DNA of 64,000 nt from Cycas panzhihuaensis (Eukaryota; Cycadophyta): assembly GCA_023213395.1 (NCBI GenBank), contig CM041465.1:11470001-11534000 (forward strand), given 5' to 3'. The position numbers and the translations under genes were made by a program. Positions 21,652 through 32,165 of this stretch are shown in pieces. The notes under the pieces were generated by a model. It saw only the letters and a list, made by a program, of their open reading frames with translations. It did no database searches and was not told the origin of the DNA. The number at the start of each line of letters is the position of its first letter. Position 1 is the stretch's first letter.

Positions 21652-23177
21652 AATTTCTGCAATGCATACACCATTCCAAGTGCTTCTCTTTCTGTCGTAG
21701 TATAGTTCTGCTCGGCTTTTGTAAGTTTCCGACTTGCAAAATACACTGGATAATCTATCTTATCATCACTTGGTTGAGCTAATACGCATCCAATAGCGTA
21801 TAGCGAAGCGTCCACATGCACATGGAAAGTTTTTGTCCAATCAGGAAATCGTTAAATAGGTGCTGATACAATGGCTTTCTTCAGAGTTTCGAATGCATTA
21901 TGTCGGTTGTCTGTCCATTCCCATTCAATGTTTTTCTTCAATAGTTCCTCCAAGGGTCCTGATATGTATGCATACCCTCTGATAAATTTTCTATAATATC
22001 CAGTTAATCCCAAAAAACCTTTCAACTGCTTCCTTGTAAGTGGTATCGGACAATGCAGAATTACAGAAACTTTGGTTGGATCTGTTAGCAATCCTTCTTT
22101 GCTAACGATATGTCCCAATAAACTCCCGAAGGGTACCAAGAAGGTACATTTTTCTGGGTTTAGACACAACTTACTATCACGACATGTTTGTAGTATTTCT
22201 TTCAAATTTTCCATATGATTTTTCATCAGCCCGTATAAGGTCCAATCATCCAAAAATATCGCCACTTTGTCTCTAATCATCTTCCGAAATATGTTGATTA
22301 CTATTCTCTGGAATGTGCCTGGAGCATTTATCAATCCAAACGGCATCACTCTGTAGGCATATGTCCCCCATTCGGTAACGAATGTGGTTTTGGCTTGGTC
22401 TTCCGGAGCAATCTGTACTTGGTTGTATCCGCTGAATCCATCAGTGAAAGAATATGCCTCATTTCCTCCCACAGTTTCCAGAACGTCTTCTGTGAAGAGC
22501 AATGGAAAGGGGTCCTTTTTTGTTACTTTGTTCAATTGTTTGTAGTCCACACAAACACGTATTTTCCCATTCTTCTTTGGAACTACTACCACAGGGCTTA
22601 CCCAATCAGTGTAATCGATCTCATAAATATACCCAGCTTCTAACATCTTATCTAACTCCGTTTTCACATTTTCTTTGTATTTGGGATTCATTCTATATGG
22701 CCTTTGCTTTACTGGTTTCGCTCCTTCTATTAGATCGATGTGATGCATCCCAATTTCGAGGGGAATCCCTTTCAAATCCTTATACAACCATGTGAATACA
22801 TCACGGTACTCTTCGAACAATTGCTGAGCTTTTGCTATTGTCTGATTATCCCAATAGTCTCTGATCCTTATATTTTTGGGATCTTGTTGACTTCCTATAT
22901 TGATTTCAGTAATTTTTGCTTTAGTCATTTCAATTTCACCTTCGTTCCCGAGTTGATGGGCAGGAGTATGTTCTAATTCTCTTTCTCCAATGTTTATTTC
23001 TGTATATTCTGCAGGATAGTTTGGACTGTCTTCTTCTTCCGATTCTTCCTTCTCTTTACTCGTTATTCTAGTTCCCTGTTCTAGGTTTATACTCATTTTT
23101 CTAATATTTTTTAGGATTTTGTCAACTTTCTTATCTTCTGCTGAGTAAGTAAAAGTTTTTATAAAAGATCCCTTCAA
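21652..23177 (-). pseudogene. Gypsy-B reverse transcriptase and RNase H start
   Basis: A 441-codon open frame (23177 to 21852) contains an apparently complete gypsy RT: YIYEIDYTDWVSPVVVVPKK, RVCVDYKQLN, FTDGFSGYNQVQIAPEDQ, MPFGLINAPGTFQR, the catalytic FLDDWTLYG (about 22238-22264) and FLGLTGYYRKFI. It ends with a TAA just before FPDWTKTFHVHVDAS, the first RNase H Asp. RNase H continues in the same and then shifted frames to 21652. The FLDD box with following W-T-L is shared by all gypsy-B-type copies in the window. Confidence 0.94.
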
Positions 23178-24420
23178 GTTTTCCCAATTGATCTCTGAAT
23201 TTCGTTCTTTCCCTAAGAACCAATCTTTTGCAACTCTTCCTAGGGTATGATAAAAATGATTAGCCCAAGTTCCTTTTGGTATTCCTAAAAGGATCCACTG
23301 CTACTTACAGTTTTGTATGTGTACCACAGGATTGTTACCTATATGGAATAGTGGAATAGTTAATTGATTCGGGTAATCGAATCGTATTCTAAATGCAGTT
23401 AACAAATCTTTCCAATTTTGGAGGGTAGCTTGGTGGGCTAAGTACCAATACCAAGTTGTTTCCCTTAGGGTTAGTATCAAATCTATTTGCCATTGGTTTT
23501 TATCCCAGTAATCATTTTCTATCCAATATTCTACACAATGAGTTAAGTGTGTAGTTCCATATAACTGGTCTCCGTAGAAAGGTTTAACATGATTCCCAAT
23601 ATAAGTTCCGAAGTTGAGTTCTTCCAGGATAACTATTTTATTTCCTAGACCTGAGTCTATAGAAGCACTTTCCGCTAGGTTTCCTTCCATTACCTTGGAT
23701 TTGGCGCCAACCGTTGGAAGGGACCTACTGCTAGGTGGATATACTTCTAAAGAAGATGAGGAAGGAATATTACTCCCTTCTTAGGGTTGTACTAGGGGGG
23801 GGAATAGGGAATCTGCTTCTGGACCCACACTAGAAGCAGAGGGGAAATTAGGGCTACTACTAGTTAAAATAAAACTATGAGAAATACTAGGTATACTAGG
23901 GAAATTTAGGTCTAGGTTTATGTTAGTTTCTACACTATCTACCAGGTTAGTATTAGACACCATATACTCAAAAGAATTTGTTTTATTATCAATGTTTATA
24001 GTTGCACATTTAGATAATAGATTACATCTATGAGAAAGAAAAGGCACCTCATAAGCATCTTGCAGCCAATAGTCCACGAATTTCATTCCATTCTCGTCAT
24101 CGGAAGAGTTGTAAATGTCTCCGAAGCAGGTCGGTTCCTCCTCCTGGCAATCAACTAGTTGAGTAGGTTCTTCACCAGTATGAAAAAGATGTTCTTCATC
24201 CAATGAAGAAGCTGTGGCCTCGCTCGTAACTGTTGTACTTGATCCATTGTCGGGTATTACCTCGATGGAGTTCCTCCCAAGCATTGGTAGCACAACTTCA
24301 CTTCCCCCATCCGACAAAGTAAAAGTTACATTTTTCCAATTCTGTAAACATTGGGTTTTGTATAGCCATGGCCTCCCTAATAAGGCCGGATAGGGTATTC
24401 CTCCCTTTTTCGTTTCCACA
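23178..24420 (-). pseudogene. Gypsy-B protease-RT linker
   Basis: The low-complexity, Ser/Pro/Asn-rich tail of the protease frame ends with TAA near 23781. It is followed in the same frame by a segment from 23690 (MEGNLAESASIDSGLGNK, HVKPFYGDQLYG, HCVEYWI) down to 23301. The segment is conserved in Gypsy-C and E, so it belongs to the polyprotein, but I recognise no domain. Gypsy-E has a stop codon at almost the same place. Confidence 0.75.
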
Positions 24421-24785
24421 ATGGTGAAATCAATTTTCACCACAATTCCTGCCACATCTACTCTGATATCTACTAATTTCCCCACAGGTCGCACCAGAAG
24501 TTCATTCGCCAACTTCAATGAGTACGTTGCTCCTTCCAGCTTTAGGCTCCCCAATTTCCGCCACGTGGAGGTAGGCAGAACATTTACTGTTGCTCCCCCA
24601 TCAACAATCACCTTCGAAAATTTTTCTCCCAATACTGTAATCGTCACTGTAGGATCCATGTCGAATGATGGCATAACTTTTTTCAATTTTTTTGTAAATC
24701 CTTGTTGTAATATACCTCCCTTGATCCAATCGATCACTTGGTGTAAGGGGATGGTTAGTTGTAATTGTCTTACCAAATTCTCCAT
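24421..24785 (-). pseudogene. Gypsy-B aspartic protease
   Basis: The frame from 24785 reads MPSFDMDPTVTITVLGEKF and then VIVDGGATVNVLPTSTW, the D-G-G form of the retropepsin active site, with a conserved second half (PALLGRPWLYKTQC) at about residue 130. The active-site residues look intact. It cleaves the polyprotein in a live element. It lies in the same frame as the RT frame downstream, apart from a stop in the linker. Confidence 0.9.
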
Positions 24786-24899
24786 TAATATGACATCCTT
24801 GGGATATCTTCCATGAGCAATCCTTTGAACAATTCCTCGATTTGTACCATTTGAGGACGATTCTCTGGTTCCTCCAATATCTTTTCTTTTTCCTTCTGC

Positions 24900-25460
24900 T
24901 TATTTTTTCTTACATATACCTTTGTAACCACGGTTTCCTATTGGCAACATAGCTTCTTCCCGAGCTAGTTCCTCCACTACTTGCTTAGCTTGTCGAAATC
25001 TATTGATTTCTGTTTGTGGGTTTGGATACCCATCTTTCTCCACTTCCGTTTGCTTCCTTTGCAATTTCATATTCCTATTCTCAGGTATGATCGTCATCAA
25101 ATTAGTGGCTTTTGCTTTTCCTTTACAATCTTTCGTTTTGTGCTCACTCAGTCCGCAATTGTTGCACACAAACGGTTTCTGCTCATACTCTTGTTTAGTT
25201 GGACATTCTGATTTCCAATGTCCAAACTTTAAACATATTAAACATCTCCCCATTGGCTGTCTCTTTTTGGATGACTCTGGTGTACTCCTTGTCGTATATA
25301 CATTCTGGGGTGGGTTGCCTCCTCTTCCCCTACCTCGTCCTCTATATGCGCTTCCTCGTGGGTTAAAGAAGCAACCTTTAGTTGTATGGTTATCCACATC
25401 ACATATGTGGCACCATTTCTCTGATTAGTGTAACACATTATTTTTGGAATTAATGGCACA
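24900..25460 (-). pseudogene. Gypsy-B nucleocapsid with two zinc knuckles
   Basis: The frame 25397 to 24900 shows an Arg/Gly-rich stretch (YRGRGRGRGGNPP) and then two CCHC knuckles, CLICLKFGHWKSEC and CNNCGLSEHKTKDC. A third, poorer knuckle-like segment (C-H-IC) lies upstream in another frame. These bind the genomic RNA. It ends with TAA before the protease frame. Confidence 0.9.
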
Positions 25461-26874
25461 TTCTTTCGTCGTATGTGAACTTTCTTCGCAAATATGACAC
25501 CATTTTTCCACCTGATCCTTCTTTTTCTTTGTTGTTTCTTCTTCCCTCATTTCTCATTTTTAGCCTTGCTACCTCTTTTCTTAAGGCTTCAACTTCCAAT
25601 TCCTCTTCTGATACTCCTACTTGACAGAAGGGTCGATTATGTTGAGTCTGTTTTATTTCCCTAATTTCTTCCTGCAACCTCAATAGGAGAGGGTCATGTC
25701 CTCCCGTCTGGGTATCCATCTCCATTTCGAAGTCTAATGCCAAATCCTGAGCATTCTTAAAAGACTTCAACGGGTGTGCTTGCATCATAGACCTTAGTTT
25801 CTCATTTAGTCCTTTGACGAAATAATTCTTCATATTGTGGTCCAAAATCCTTTGTTTCGTTTATCATGCGCGCTGTAATAATTTGCATTCTACTGATATA
25901 GGTCAGTACCGATTCACCAGGTCTTTGCTTTATCTCCCTCAAAGCAATTTCCACCGCCTCATTGCTTCGAAATTTCTGAAATATTTCCTCAAAAGATTTC
26001 TTGATCTTAGCCCATGATTCATTCTTGTTTATTTCTTTGTACCATGCTAATGGTACTCCCCTTAATGTACATGCAAACCTCGCTTTGATCTCATCTTCAT
26101 CCGTGATCTTCTTCACATCAATCAAATTAAAATAGGTATGCATGCTCGGCTGCATCTGAAGTGTCATTGAAGATCAGCTTCCCAAAATCTCTGTAGTCGT
26201 CCATCCTTGGCGACTGCACTGGCGTTCCACTTACTGGAGATTTCCCGCTTTGCTTCTCCTCCAAAGATTCTGTCTCTTCTTCTTCACCCTTCCCTTCTGG
26301 GGGTGTATTTGGAATACTTCCAGCGATATTATCTTTTCCAAATAATGGATTCTGAAAAGGTGTTTTCAGGTGTATAGGTTTCGACACACCTGGCACTTGT
26401 ATCGTTACGAATGATTGATCCGACGCTTTGTCTGTCAAATCCTCAAAAAGCTACCTTGTTAATTTGTTTTCCCAATATCTTGGGGACCTTCCTACGCCTC
26501 TTTTCGTTATCACTTAGGTCCTTCGAGGTGTGCTCTCCTGGTATATTCTCTTCTTCCCTTAGGGTATCCTTATGTTCCTTACTTATTTTTTATTTTTGTT
26601 CCTATTCTGGGCTAAACAAAACATCCTTAATTGGGGCTGGTGTTAATACCATTCGTTCGCCATTATTCTCCTCCTAAGGTGTCTGGGCTCCGCTTGCCTC
26701 AGATTCTTCAACGGATTGTCCTCCAGTCTCGTTGTTTTGCGAACTTAATCTCCTCGTCCTCCTTAATTTTGACTCCTCGGCCCAATGTAATGCTCTTTGT
26801 CTATTGGTTTCTTTCCCCTTTGGTGAAATATCCTTTTGAGGCTCCTCTGTCCTTGAAAGCCTTTTTGGTGGCAT
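25450..26874 (-). pseudogene. Gypsy-B gag
   Basis: The probable start is 26874 (MPPKRLSRTEEPQ), which matches the Gypsy-C gag start (MPSKRPSKTEESQ). The capsid region is readable in shifted frames: DDYRDFGKLIFNDTSDAAEH, RFACTLRGVPLAWYKEI (26167 frame), EIALREIKQRPGESVLTYI and YFVKGLNEKLRSMM (25845 frame). This is the Retrotrans_gag pattern. At least three frames are used, and stops occur in the N-terminal part near 26674. Confidence 0.9.
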
Positions 26875-26997
26875 TGGAAGGTCCTCTGGCTGCCGAGGGC
26901 TTAGTTACAGCGTGCCATCACGGCGGCGACGGGGTCCTCGCCCTTTACACATTCCTCTTTTTGAGACTCACAGGCCTGTCCTCCTCAATGGGCGTGA

Positions 26998-27010
26998 GCA
27001 GCGGAACCAA
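26998..27010 (-). promoter_or_regulatory. Gypsy-B primer-binding site, non-Met type
   Basis: Next to the 5' LTR the minus strand reads TTGGTTCCGCTGC. Gypsy-C has TTGGTTCCATTGCC at the same place. This is not the initiator-Met site used by the copia elements and Gypsy-A. It resembles, with several changes, the TGGCGCCGTTGCC site of Tat/Athila elements, but the tRNA cannot be named safely. Confidence 0.65.
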
Positions 27011-27822
27011 TGTTGACACGGGGGTTATCTTATTACACTTATGAGATAAGCACACTTGTCAATTGCACAGATTATAGTCTAGTTAAGGATACAGTCAACA
27101 TATCATCACAGAAAGTACCCATACTCCTTTTTTCACTTCATACCACATAACATAATCATGCAATAACACAGAATTCAGTACACATTCAGCCATATAACAC
27201 ATACAATATCAATTCCACGTAACTCTTCTTTCCATTAAGCAATAAGTTTGATTACACAGAGGGTTGGAATGCATTCATGTGCATTCCAAGTGACATACAC
27301 ATTACATGCGTGCCGGATGGTACTCATCAATATACACGGCTCCAATTGGCTGTCATACGTACTGGCATCCGCACCATTGCGTACCCTGAATATCCGGCTC
27401 TCACCCCTAACCGAATGGTCCTTGCGTGCTTCCTTAAATGTGCCTCTTCATACCTTTTGGTTGAAGGGTTATGACTGTCTGTCATAATCGTACCCCTTCA
27501 GTCAAACGTACCTTTTCATTAGTCATTAGTTACACCTTTAACTAATGTCTTAATCATGTCCGTACGTCCAAATGCGTCGTCAGCGACTCCCGGGCTTCCA
27601 CTAGTCCCGTCTTGTCATGCGTGCCGCTTAGTCTAGTTAGTTCATGCTAGTATGTATACGTGTTGCGTGCCGTTCGGTATGCACATCATACGTACCTGCA
27701 TCTTTGGTTTTTCCACTGTTTCGCCTCGTGCATACCTCCGTACGGTCCGTACCTGCACATCTAGGGTTATCTGGCCTACCTCTGGTCTTCCAACAACCAT
27801 ATGATCAATTTATGCCCCAACA
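27011..27822 (-). repeat. Gypsy-B 5' LTR
   Basis: An 812-bp LTR, TGTTGAC to GCCCCAACA, followed by GCTAG, the second target copy. It contains many CGTAC/GTACG motifs, for example CGTACGGTCCGTACC near 27740. Confidence 0.92.
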
Positions 27823-27827
27823 GCTAG

Positions 27828-28642
27828 ATAAGTCGATTAGTGGGAATATCTTCTAGCACATAGCTTAGCCTCGTGAATGCTGCACTGTATTCTTCCATAG
27901 AACCAATTTGCTTTAATTTTCGTAATTCACAATGATAATCGCGATTAGATATGGTTTCAAATCGCTCAATGAATAAATGCACAAATTCTTTCCAGGTAGG
28001 TAGTTGATCTTGAAAAGAGGTTCGTTCAAGACATTGCCACCATTCACACGCTATCCCATCCATGTGTAGGGTAGCTAACGGAACTTGCTCTGCTGACTCA
28101 ATCTCCATTAAGTGGAAATAATTTTCCATTTGTTGTATCCACACTCTCGGCTCATGCGATTTTTGCTCCATATTGAAACGTTGTATAGTAATATTTTCTA
28201 ACCTTTTCTTTTTCTGCATTTGAATACTTTGTAAACAGTTGAAGTATGCTTGAAAACCCACTATCTTCTGTTCTTCAGGGGTCAGATTGCGATACTCATT
28301 AAGGTATTTTCTGATAGCTTCATTCTCAGTATTAATTGGAGTCGTCTGAGGACTGGAATATTTTTTAACGATATGATTTCTGATATGAGACTGCCGACTC
28401 ATTGCCTCATCCTCTGAATCCGGAACAATCATGTCTTCCTTCCTACTCGTTGCTGTGATTGTCAATTTATCCAAGATCTGGTGTAATGTATGATTTAAGA
28501 GTGCGTTTGATGTCTGGATTACTTCATGGACTGCTTGAGTGATCGGTTCGACAATATCTTTTTGGATGCTATTGTCTGCCATATCTTCAGTATTCATTAT
28601 TTTAATAATAGTATAGGTACGGTTCCAATGATTAACTGTCAT
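27828..28642 (-). pseudogene. Gypsy-A gag N-terminal half
   Basis: This 272-codon frame has no internal stop. Landmarks are NMEQKSHEPRVWIQQMENYF, then EWWQCLERTSFQDQLPTW and LRKLKQIGSMEEYSAAFTRL, the Ty3 Retrotrans_gag capsid pattern. It runs into the Gypsy-B LTR at DIPTNRLI; the C-terminal part resumes at 10130 with IDGLITEIQADVK. The first Met at 28642 may be upstream of the true start, and MNTEDMADNS (about 28596) is an alternative. Confidence 0.85.
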
Positions 28643-29855
28643 GATTAAGTTATCAGAGAAAGTAGATAGTGTATGTTTTCTCTTGTTTACTTCTTTGGCT
28701 TCTTTTTGTATATAAATCTCATGAAAACTTTAATATTCCCACAATAATATTTTGGTCTTCGTTATCGTCGCGCTTGATATTTTAAATCCCTTTTGTCTTC
28801 GTTATTGTTCTCAATAATATGTTACTCTATGGTTTGTTGGACTTGAGCTGTCGACCAACCTTGTCAGATTGACATCTTTTTATAATTCCCGGGTGTAAAT
28901 ATTTTAATGAGAATATTCTCTTATGAACGATAACCTTTTGTAATTCCTTGAAAGAAAGTGTAAATATTATAATACGAATATTCTCTTATGAACTTATAAA
29001 CATTCCTTAAGTTCACTATGTTGTTGACATACTCAATATTACCAAGTTAATTTGACTCTCTAATATATTGGTCAATGATGCTATTCCTAAATCTTAAGTA
29101 TAGGTGATAATATAAGTGGTTCTAAATTTAAGAAAAAGAGAGTCGCCAATGTTTAATGCAATGATATATTATAATCTTGTAATACCATATAATATAGATA
29201 TTATATTATATGATATACGTTTAATACTACTAAGGCAACTTCGATTTCGGAAAAATTTAAAGACCGGACTGTTGAAGACCCAAACACGGGCGACTTCGAT
29301 TCATGACTGGAACTGTCAACGACCGTGACGCGGAGGAAGAGATTAGGACGATAATTGACGTCACAATCATGGGTACTACGCTAACACTGGCTGCAACTAA
29401 TGCGAGTTCAATGATCGAAGAAGAAGTTTGAGGAGCGACGTTTGCTGCAGTATACGGTCGTACGATACGGCTACTAAATGTAGTGCAATGGAAGGATGCT
29501 GAAGACAACGATGTGGAGACAATGGATGCTGATGTTGTGGACGGAGAACGTCGAGTTCAGAGACAACTAGATATCTCACAAACCCCACGTAAATCACAAC
29601 GCTAGAATATGGATGCTGAATTGATGGCTTAACAAGAGTATTAACAATGAAACAAACTGTGATAGGATGGAAGGAATGATCCACGAATAGATAATGGTGA
29701 TAACAGATGAATCGAAACAGAAGAGTGAATGCAAATAAGAGAGATAGATATTGCACAGATGAATAATGACTGATGTGTAGAGAATAATCATCCACAAGAA
29801 TAGTTGGATTGATAAGTATGCTAATGATGAGACCAAAGACAGAGTGCCCAGAACT
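28643..29855 (-). other. Gypsy-A leader
   Basis: About 1.2 kb between PBS and gag with no domain. AT-rich around 29150-29230. An open frame of 218 codons that crosses from the LTR into this leader (30053 to 29397) has no similarity I recognise and is treated as chance. Confidence 0.7.
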
Positions 29856-29867
29856 GCTCTGATACCA
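29856..29867 (-). promoter_or_regulatory. Gypsy-A primer-binding site
   Basis: The minus strand reads TGGTATCAGAGC, two bases inside the 5' LTR, matching the initiator-Met type. Confidence 0.9.
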
Positions 29868-29869
29868 CT

Positions 29870-30117
29870 TGTTACGAAACCAGTTCTTAACTTGAAGACA
29901 ATTGTCAAATACACCAAAGAGCACACGGACACACCGAAGCAGTTTATAGTCAACTAACCAAATATTAGATTGATAAAAATGAATGATGATCTTCAATACA
30001 CTGGAGGCCTCATTTATAAGTGCATGATAGGCCTTTTCAATTGTAAGTTGCAACTCTTAGAGATGCCCTTTCACTTTAATTAACAATTACTTAATCCCTT
30101 TAAGGAGGTCTGTAACA
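29870..30117 (-). repeat. Gypsy-A 5' LTR
   Basis: 248 bp, partner of 8784-9031, about 9 differences by eye (about 96% identity). It is followed by GAATG at 30118-30122, the second target copy. Confidence 0.93.
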
Positions 30118-30122
30118 GAATG

Positions 30123-31023
30123 TATGTAGGTAAAGGTCTAGGGCATGCTAGGTATGGACGCATGTATGAGAAAATAGCTGAAAATACCATAAAACTACTC
30201 TCGAGGAACATATGACAGGATGTATTCCGAACAAGAATGGATACAGAAATGCATATAGGAATGCACGGCAAAAGAAGCCCAAAATCAATAGATATGTTCC
30301 AAAACATATGACATCATCAACACACATGCAAACGTATAGATGTATGAACGAGATAATGAAGGATCATCAATAATTAAGTGTAATTATTATGAAAAGGCAC
30401 GTGTTATGATGAAGAATGTTTGTGATCATAAGTCACAACCATTCCCCAAAAGGTGTGTATTTGGGTATTTATTGGCTATTTCTCCACCATTCCAATGTGA
30501 AAGGCAAGTTAGTGAGTTCCATGGCTTGTTCTCGAGGGTGAGAGCTGGGTTAACGAGTCATATGGCATGTTTTGAAGTGTGAGAGTCGAGTCATTTGATC
30601 TAGTATCATGTTCTCAAGGATATGAGAAAGAGGCATATGATGTATAAGCAATCAAATAGTGATATTGCTATAAATGGATATCAGTTATGTGGAAACTATG
30701 TCTCATGTGTTGATTCTTATTGATTTATGATGCTATGAGGGGCGTTGTGATAATGTTATGATTGTGATGTATTATGGACTTATATTGTGTGTGTTAAGAG
30801 AATTGTATATTGACTCAACCCTAGATAGACTACTGAAAGTGATTCCTTGACAAGTGTGCTTAGCAAGGGGTGAGAAGTAGCTCAACATTGGTTTTGTTGC
30901 CTAGGTCCACTAATGGGAGGGAAAAGAGAGTTTTTTAATTAATGCCCAAAGACTAAGGCACCCTAGTTGTTGATGTGATGACAGGTTGTAACTAAGCCTT
31001 TCGCAACTAGGGGACCTTCCAAT
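30123..31023. other. Non-coding interval
   Basis: This is the continuation of the pre-Gypsy-A sequence. I see no domain, LTR boundary or RNA gene. A plus-strand frame at 30340-30582 has no recognisable family and no supporting context, so I do not call it a gene. Confidence 0.6.
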
Positions 31024-31137
31024 TGTTAAAAATAATGTAGATCCCCATTTCATGTTCATTTAAGTTCGTTCCTCACGTCATGAGAATATTTCTTCACATG
31101 GAATATTCTTAGTCAAAGTCATTAATTAAGGTGGCTA

Positions 31138-31351
31138 TGATAAAAACTCAATTGAAATGAAGTAGAAAAATGGCTTATTGTTCATTGAGATTCATTCTTC
31201 TTAAATATACATCATAAAGATGACCGTTACACATTGAGATGTAACTGATCAATATAGGACAGCCAAGTGTCACAATCTCATATTAGAGTTACAATTGAGG
31301 GTTGTCTCAACATGACCCCTCTTTACCTAGATAAAACATTACATTTCAACA
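31138..31351 (-). repeat. Copia-E 3' LTR
   Basis: A 214-bp LTR with the polypurine tract AAGAGAGGG (minus strand) immediately to its right. The partner is 36137-36350. Confidence 0.93.
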
Positions 31352-31358
31352 CCCTCTC

Positions 31359-32165
31359 TTAATGTTTTATCTCTAACAGATTTATTTTGTTTCTTAGATA
31401 TTGAAGTCTTTCTTTCCGAAGAGGCTTTGTCTGAAGATTTGCAATTTGTTCTGATGACAGACAATATTTTAGATCAATTTCCTTGTTGTGTACTTTTTCT
31501 CTTATGAAATGATGATGAACTTCTATGTGCTTGGTCCTTGCATGAAGAACTAGATTCTTGGTCAGCTTGATGGCGCTCTGATTGTCACATTTTAGGGAAG
31601 TTGCTTCATTTTGTTGTTGTTCCAGGTCAATCAAAAGTTGTCTCAACCAAATAGCTTCGCATGTTGTCATTGCTGACCTTATATTACATACATGGAAGAC
31701 AATGCAACCGTAGCTTGTTTTTTACAGCATCATGAAATTGCTGAAGAGCCCAGGAAGAAACAGTATCCACTAGTGGACTTCCTTTGTTCTTTATCTCTAG
31801 CCCAGTCGGAGTTGCAATATCCTGATAATTTAGTTGGTCCTCCTTTTGGATATACCAGTTTTAAGTCTGTTGTTCCCTTTACATATCTCAGTATTCTCTT
31901 TGCAGCCTTCCAATGTCTTAATTTTGGATTCTGCATATATCTGGATACTAGTCCCACCGAGTGAGATGTCAGGCCTAGTAGCTGTCAAATAAATTAGGCT
32001 TCCAATCATTTGTCTGTATAGAGTGATGTCTGCTGCCTCCTCCATATCATCTGCTATTAGTTCACAATTTGTTTCCATGGGTGTGGCACAAGAATTGCAA
32101 TTTTCCATCTAAAACCTCGCAAGTAAATTTTTAATGTAATTGCTCTGGGACAAAGTTATTTAACT
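31359..32165 (-). pseudogene. Copia-E RNase H
   Basis: In order on the minus strand: TRPDISLGG (thumb/connection), YCNSDWARDKEQRKSTSGYC (frame 31957), then TTCEAIWLRQLLIDLEQ, CDNQSAIKLTKN and RTKHIEVHHHFIREKV (frame 31670). The usual ALSSTEAEY catalytic segment between them is destroyed near 31680-31720, and three frames are needed. Confidence 0.88.

Larger units (their letters stand above)
10131..27822 (-). mobile_element. Gypsy-B: full-length Ty3/gypsy element with an extra post-pol ORF
   Basis: The LTRs begin TGTTGAC and end GCCCCAACA. The target duplication is GCTGG (10126-10130) and GCTAG (27823-27827), one mismatch. Without Copia-C it is about 10.6 kb. The order on the minus strand is gag, two zinc knuckles, protease, RT, RNase H, integrase, tandem-repeat spacer, ORF3, 3' LTR. 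There is no chromodomain signature, and DGFSGYNQ in RT suggests a Tat/Athila-like, non-chromoviral lineage; this is only an inference. Frameshifts and stops make it inactive. Confidence 0.9.
8784..30117 (-). mobile_element. Gypsy-A: gag-protease Ty3/gypsy element lacking RT and integrase, host of the nest
   Basis: LTRs at 8784-9031 and 29870-30117 (248 bp each, about 9 differences by eye) begin TGTTACG and end GTAACA. They are flanked by the duplication GAATG (8779-8783 and 30118-30122). After removal of Gypsy-B the element is about 3.6 kb: leader, gag, one zinc knuckle, protease, then directly the polypurine tract and 3' LTR. The DSGSTHNFID protease and the C-X2-C-X3-W-X3-H-X-C style knuckle resemble chromovirus-type gypsy elements. 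No RT, RNase H or integrase is present on either side of the nested insertion, so it would depend on enzymes supplied in trans. Confidence 0.88.

Noticed and set aside
22395-22976. Plus-strand open frames over Gypsy-B RT
   Set aside because: They are antisense shadows of the RT coding frame, with no motifs of their own.
27735-27775. TAGGGTT-like words as telomeric repeat
   Set aside because: Only isolated single occurrences in LTRs; no tandem array.
29397-30053. 218-codon minus-strand open frame across the Gypsy-A 5' LTR and leader
   Set aside because: It starts inside the LTR, crosses the PBS and has no recognisable domain; its first part is mirrored in the 3' LTR as a short frame that is plainly LTR sequence. 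Most likely chance.
30340-30582. 80-codon plus-strand frame in the interval between Gypsy-A and Copia-D
   Set aside because: No family recognised, no splice or promoter context, and the region is otherwise non-coding.
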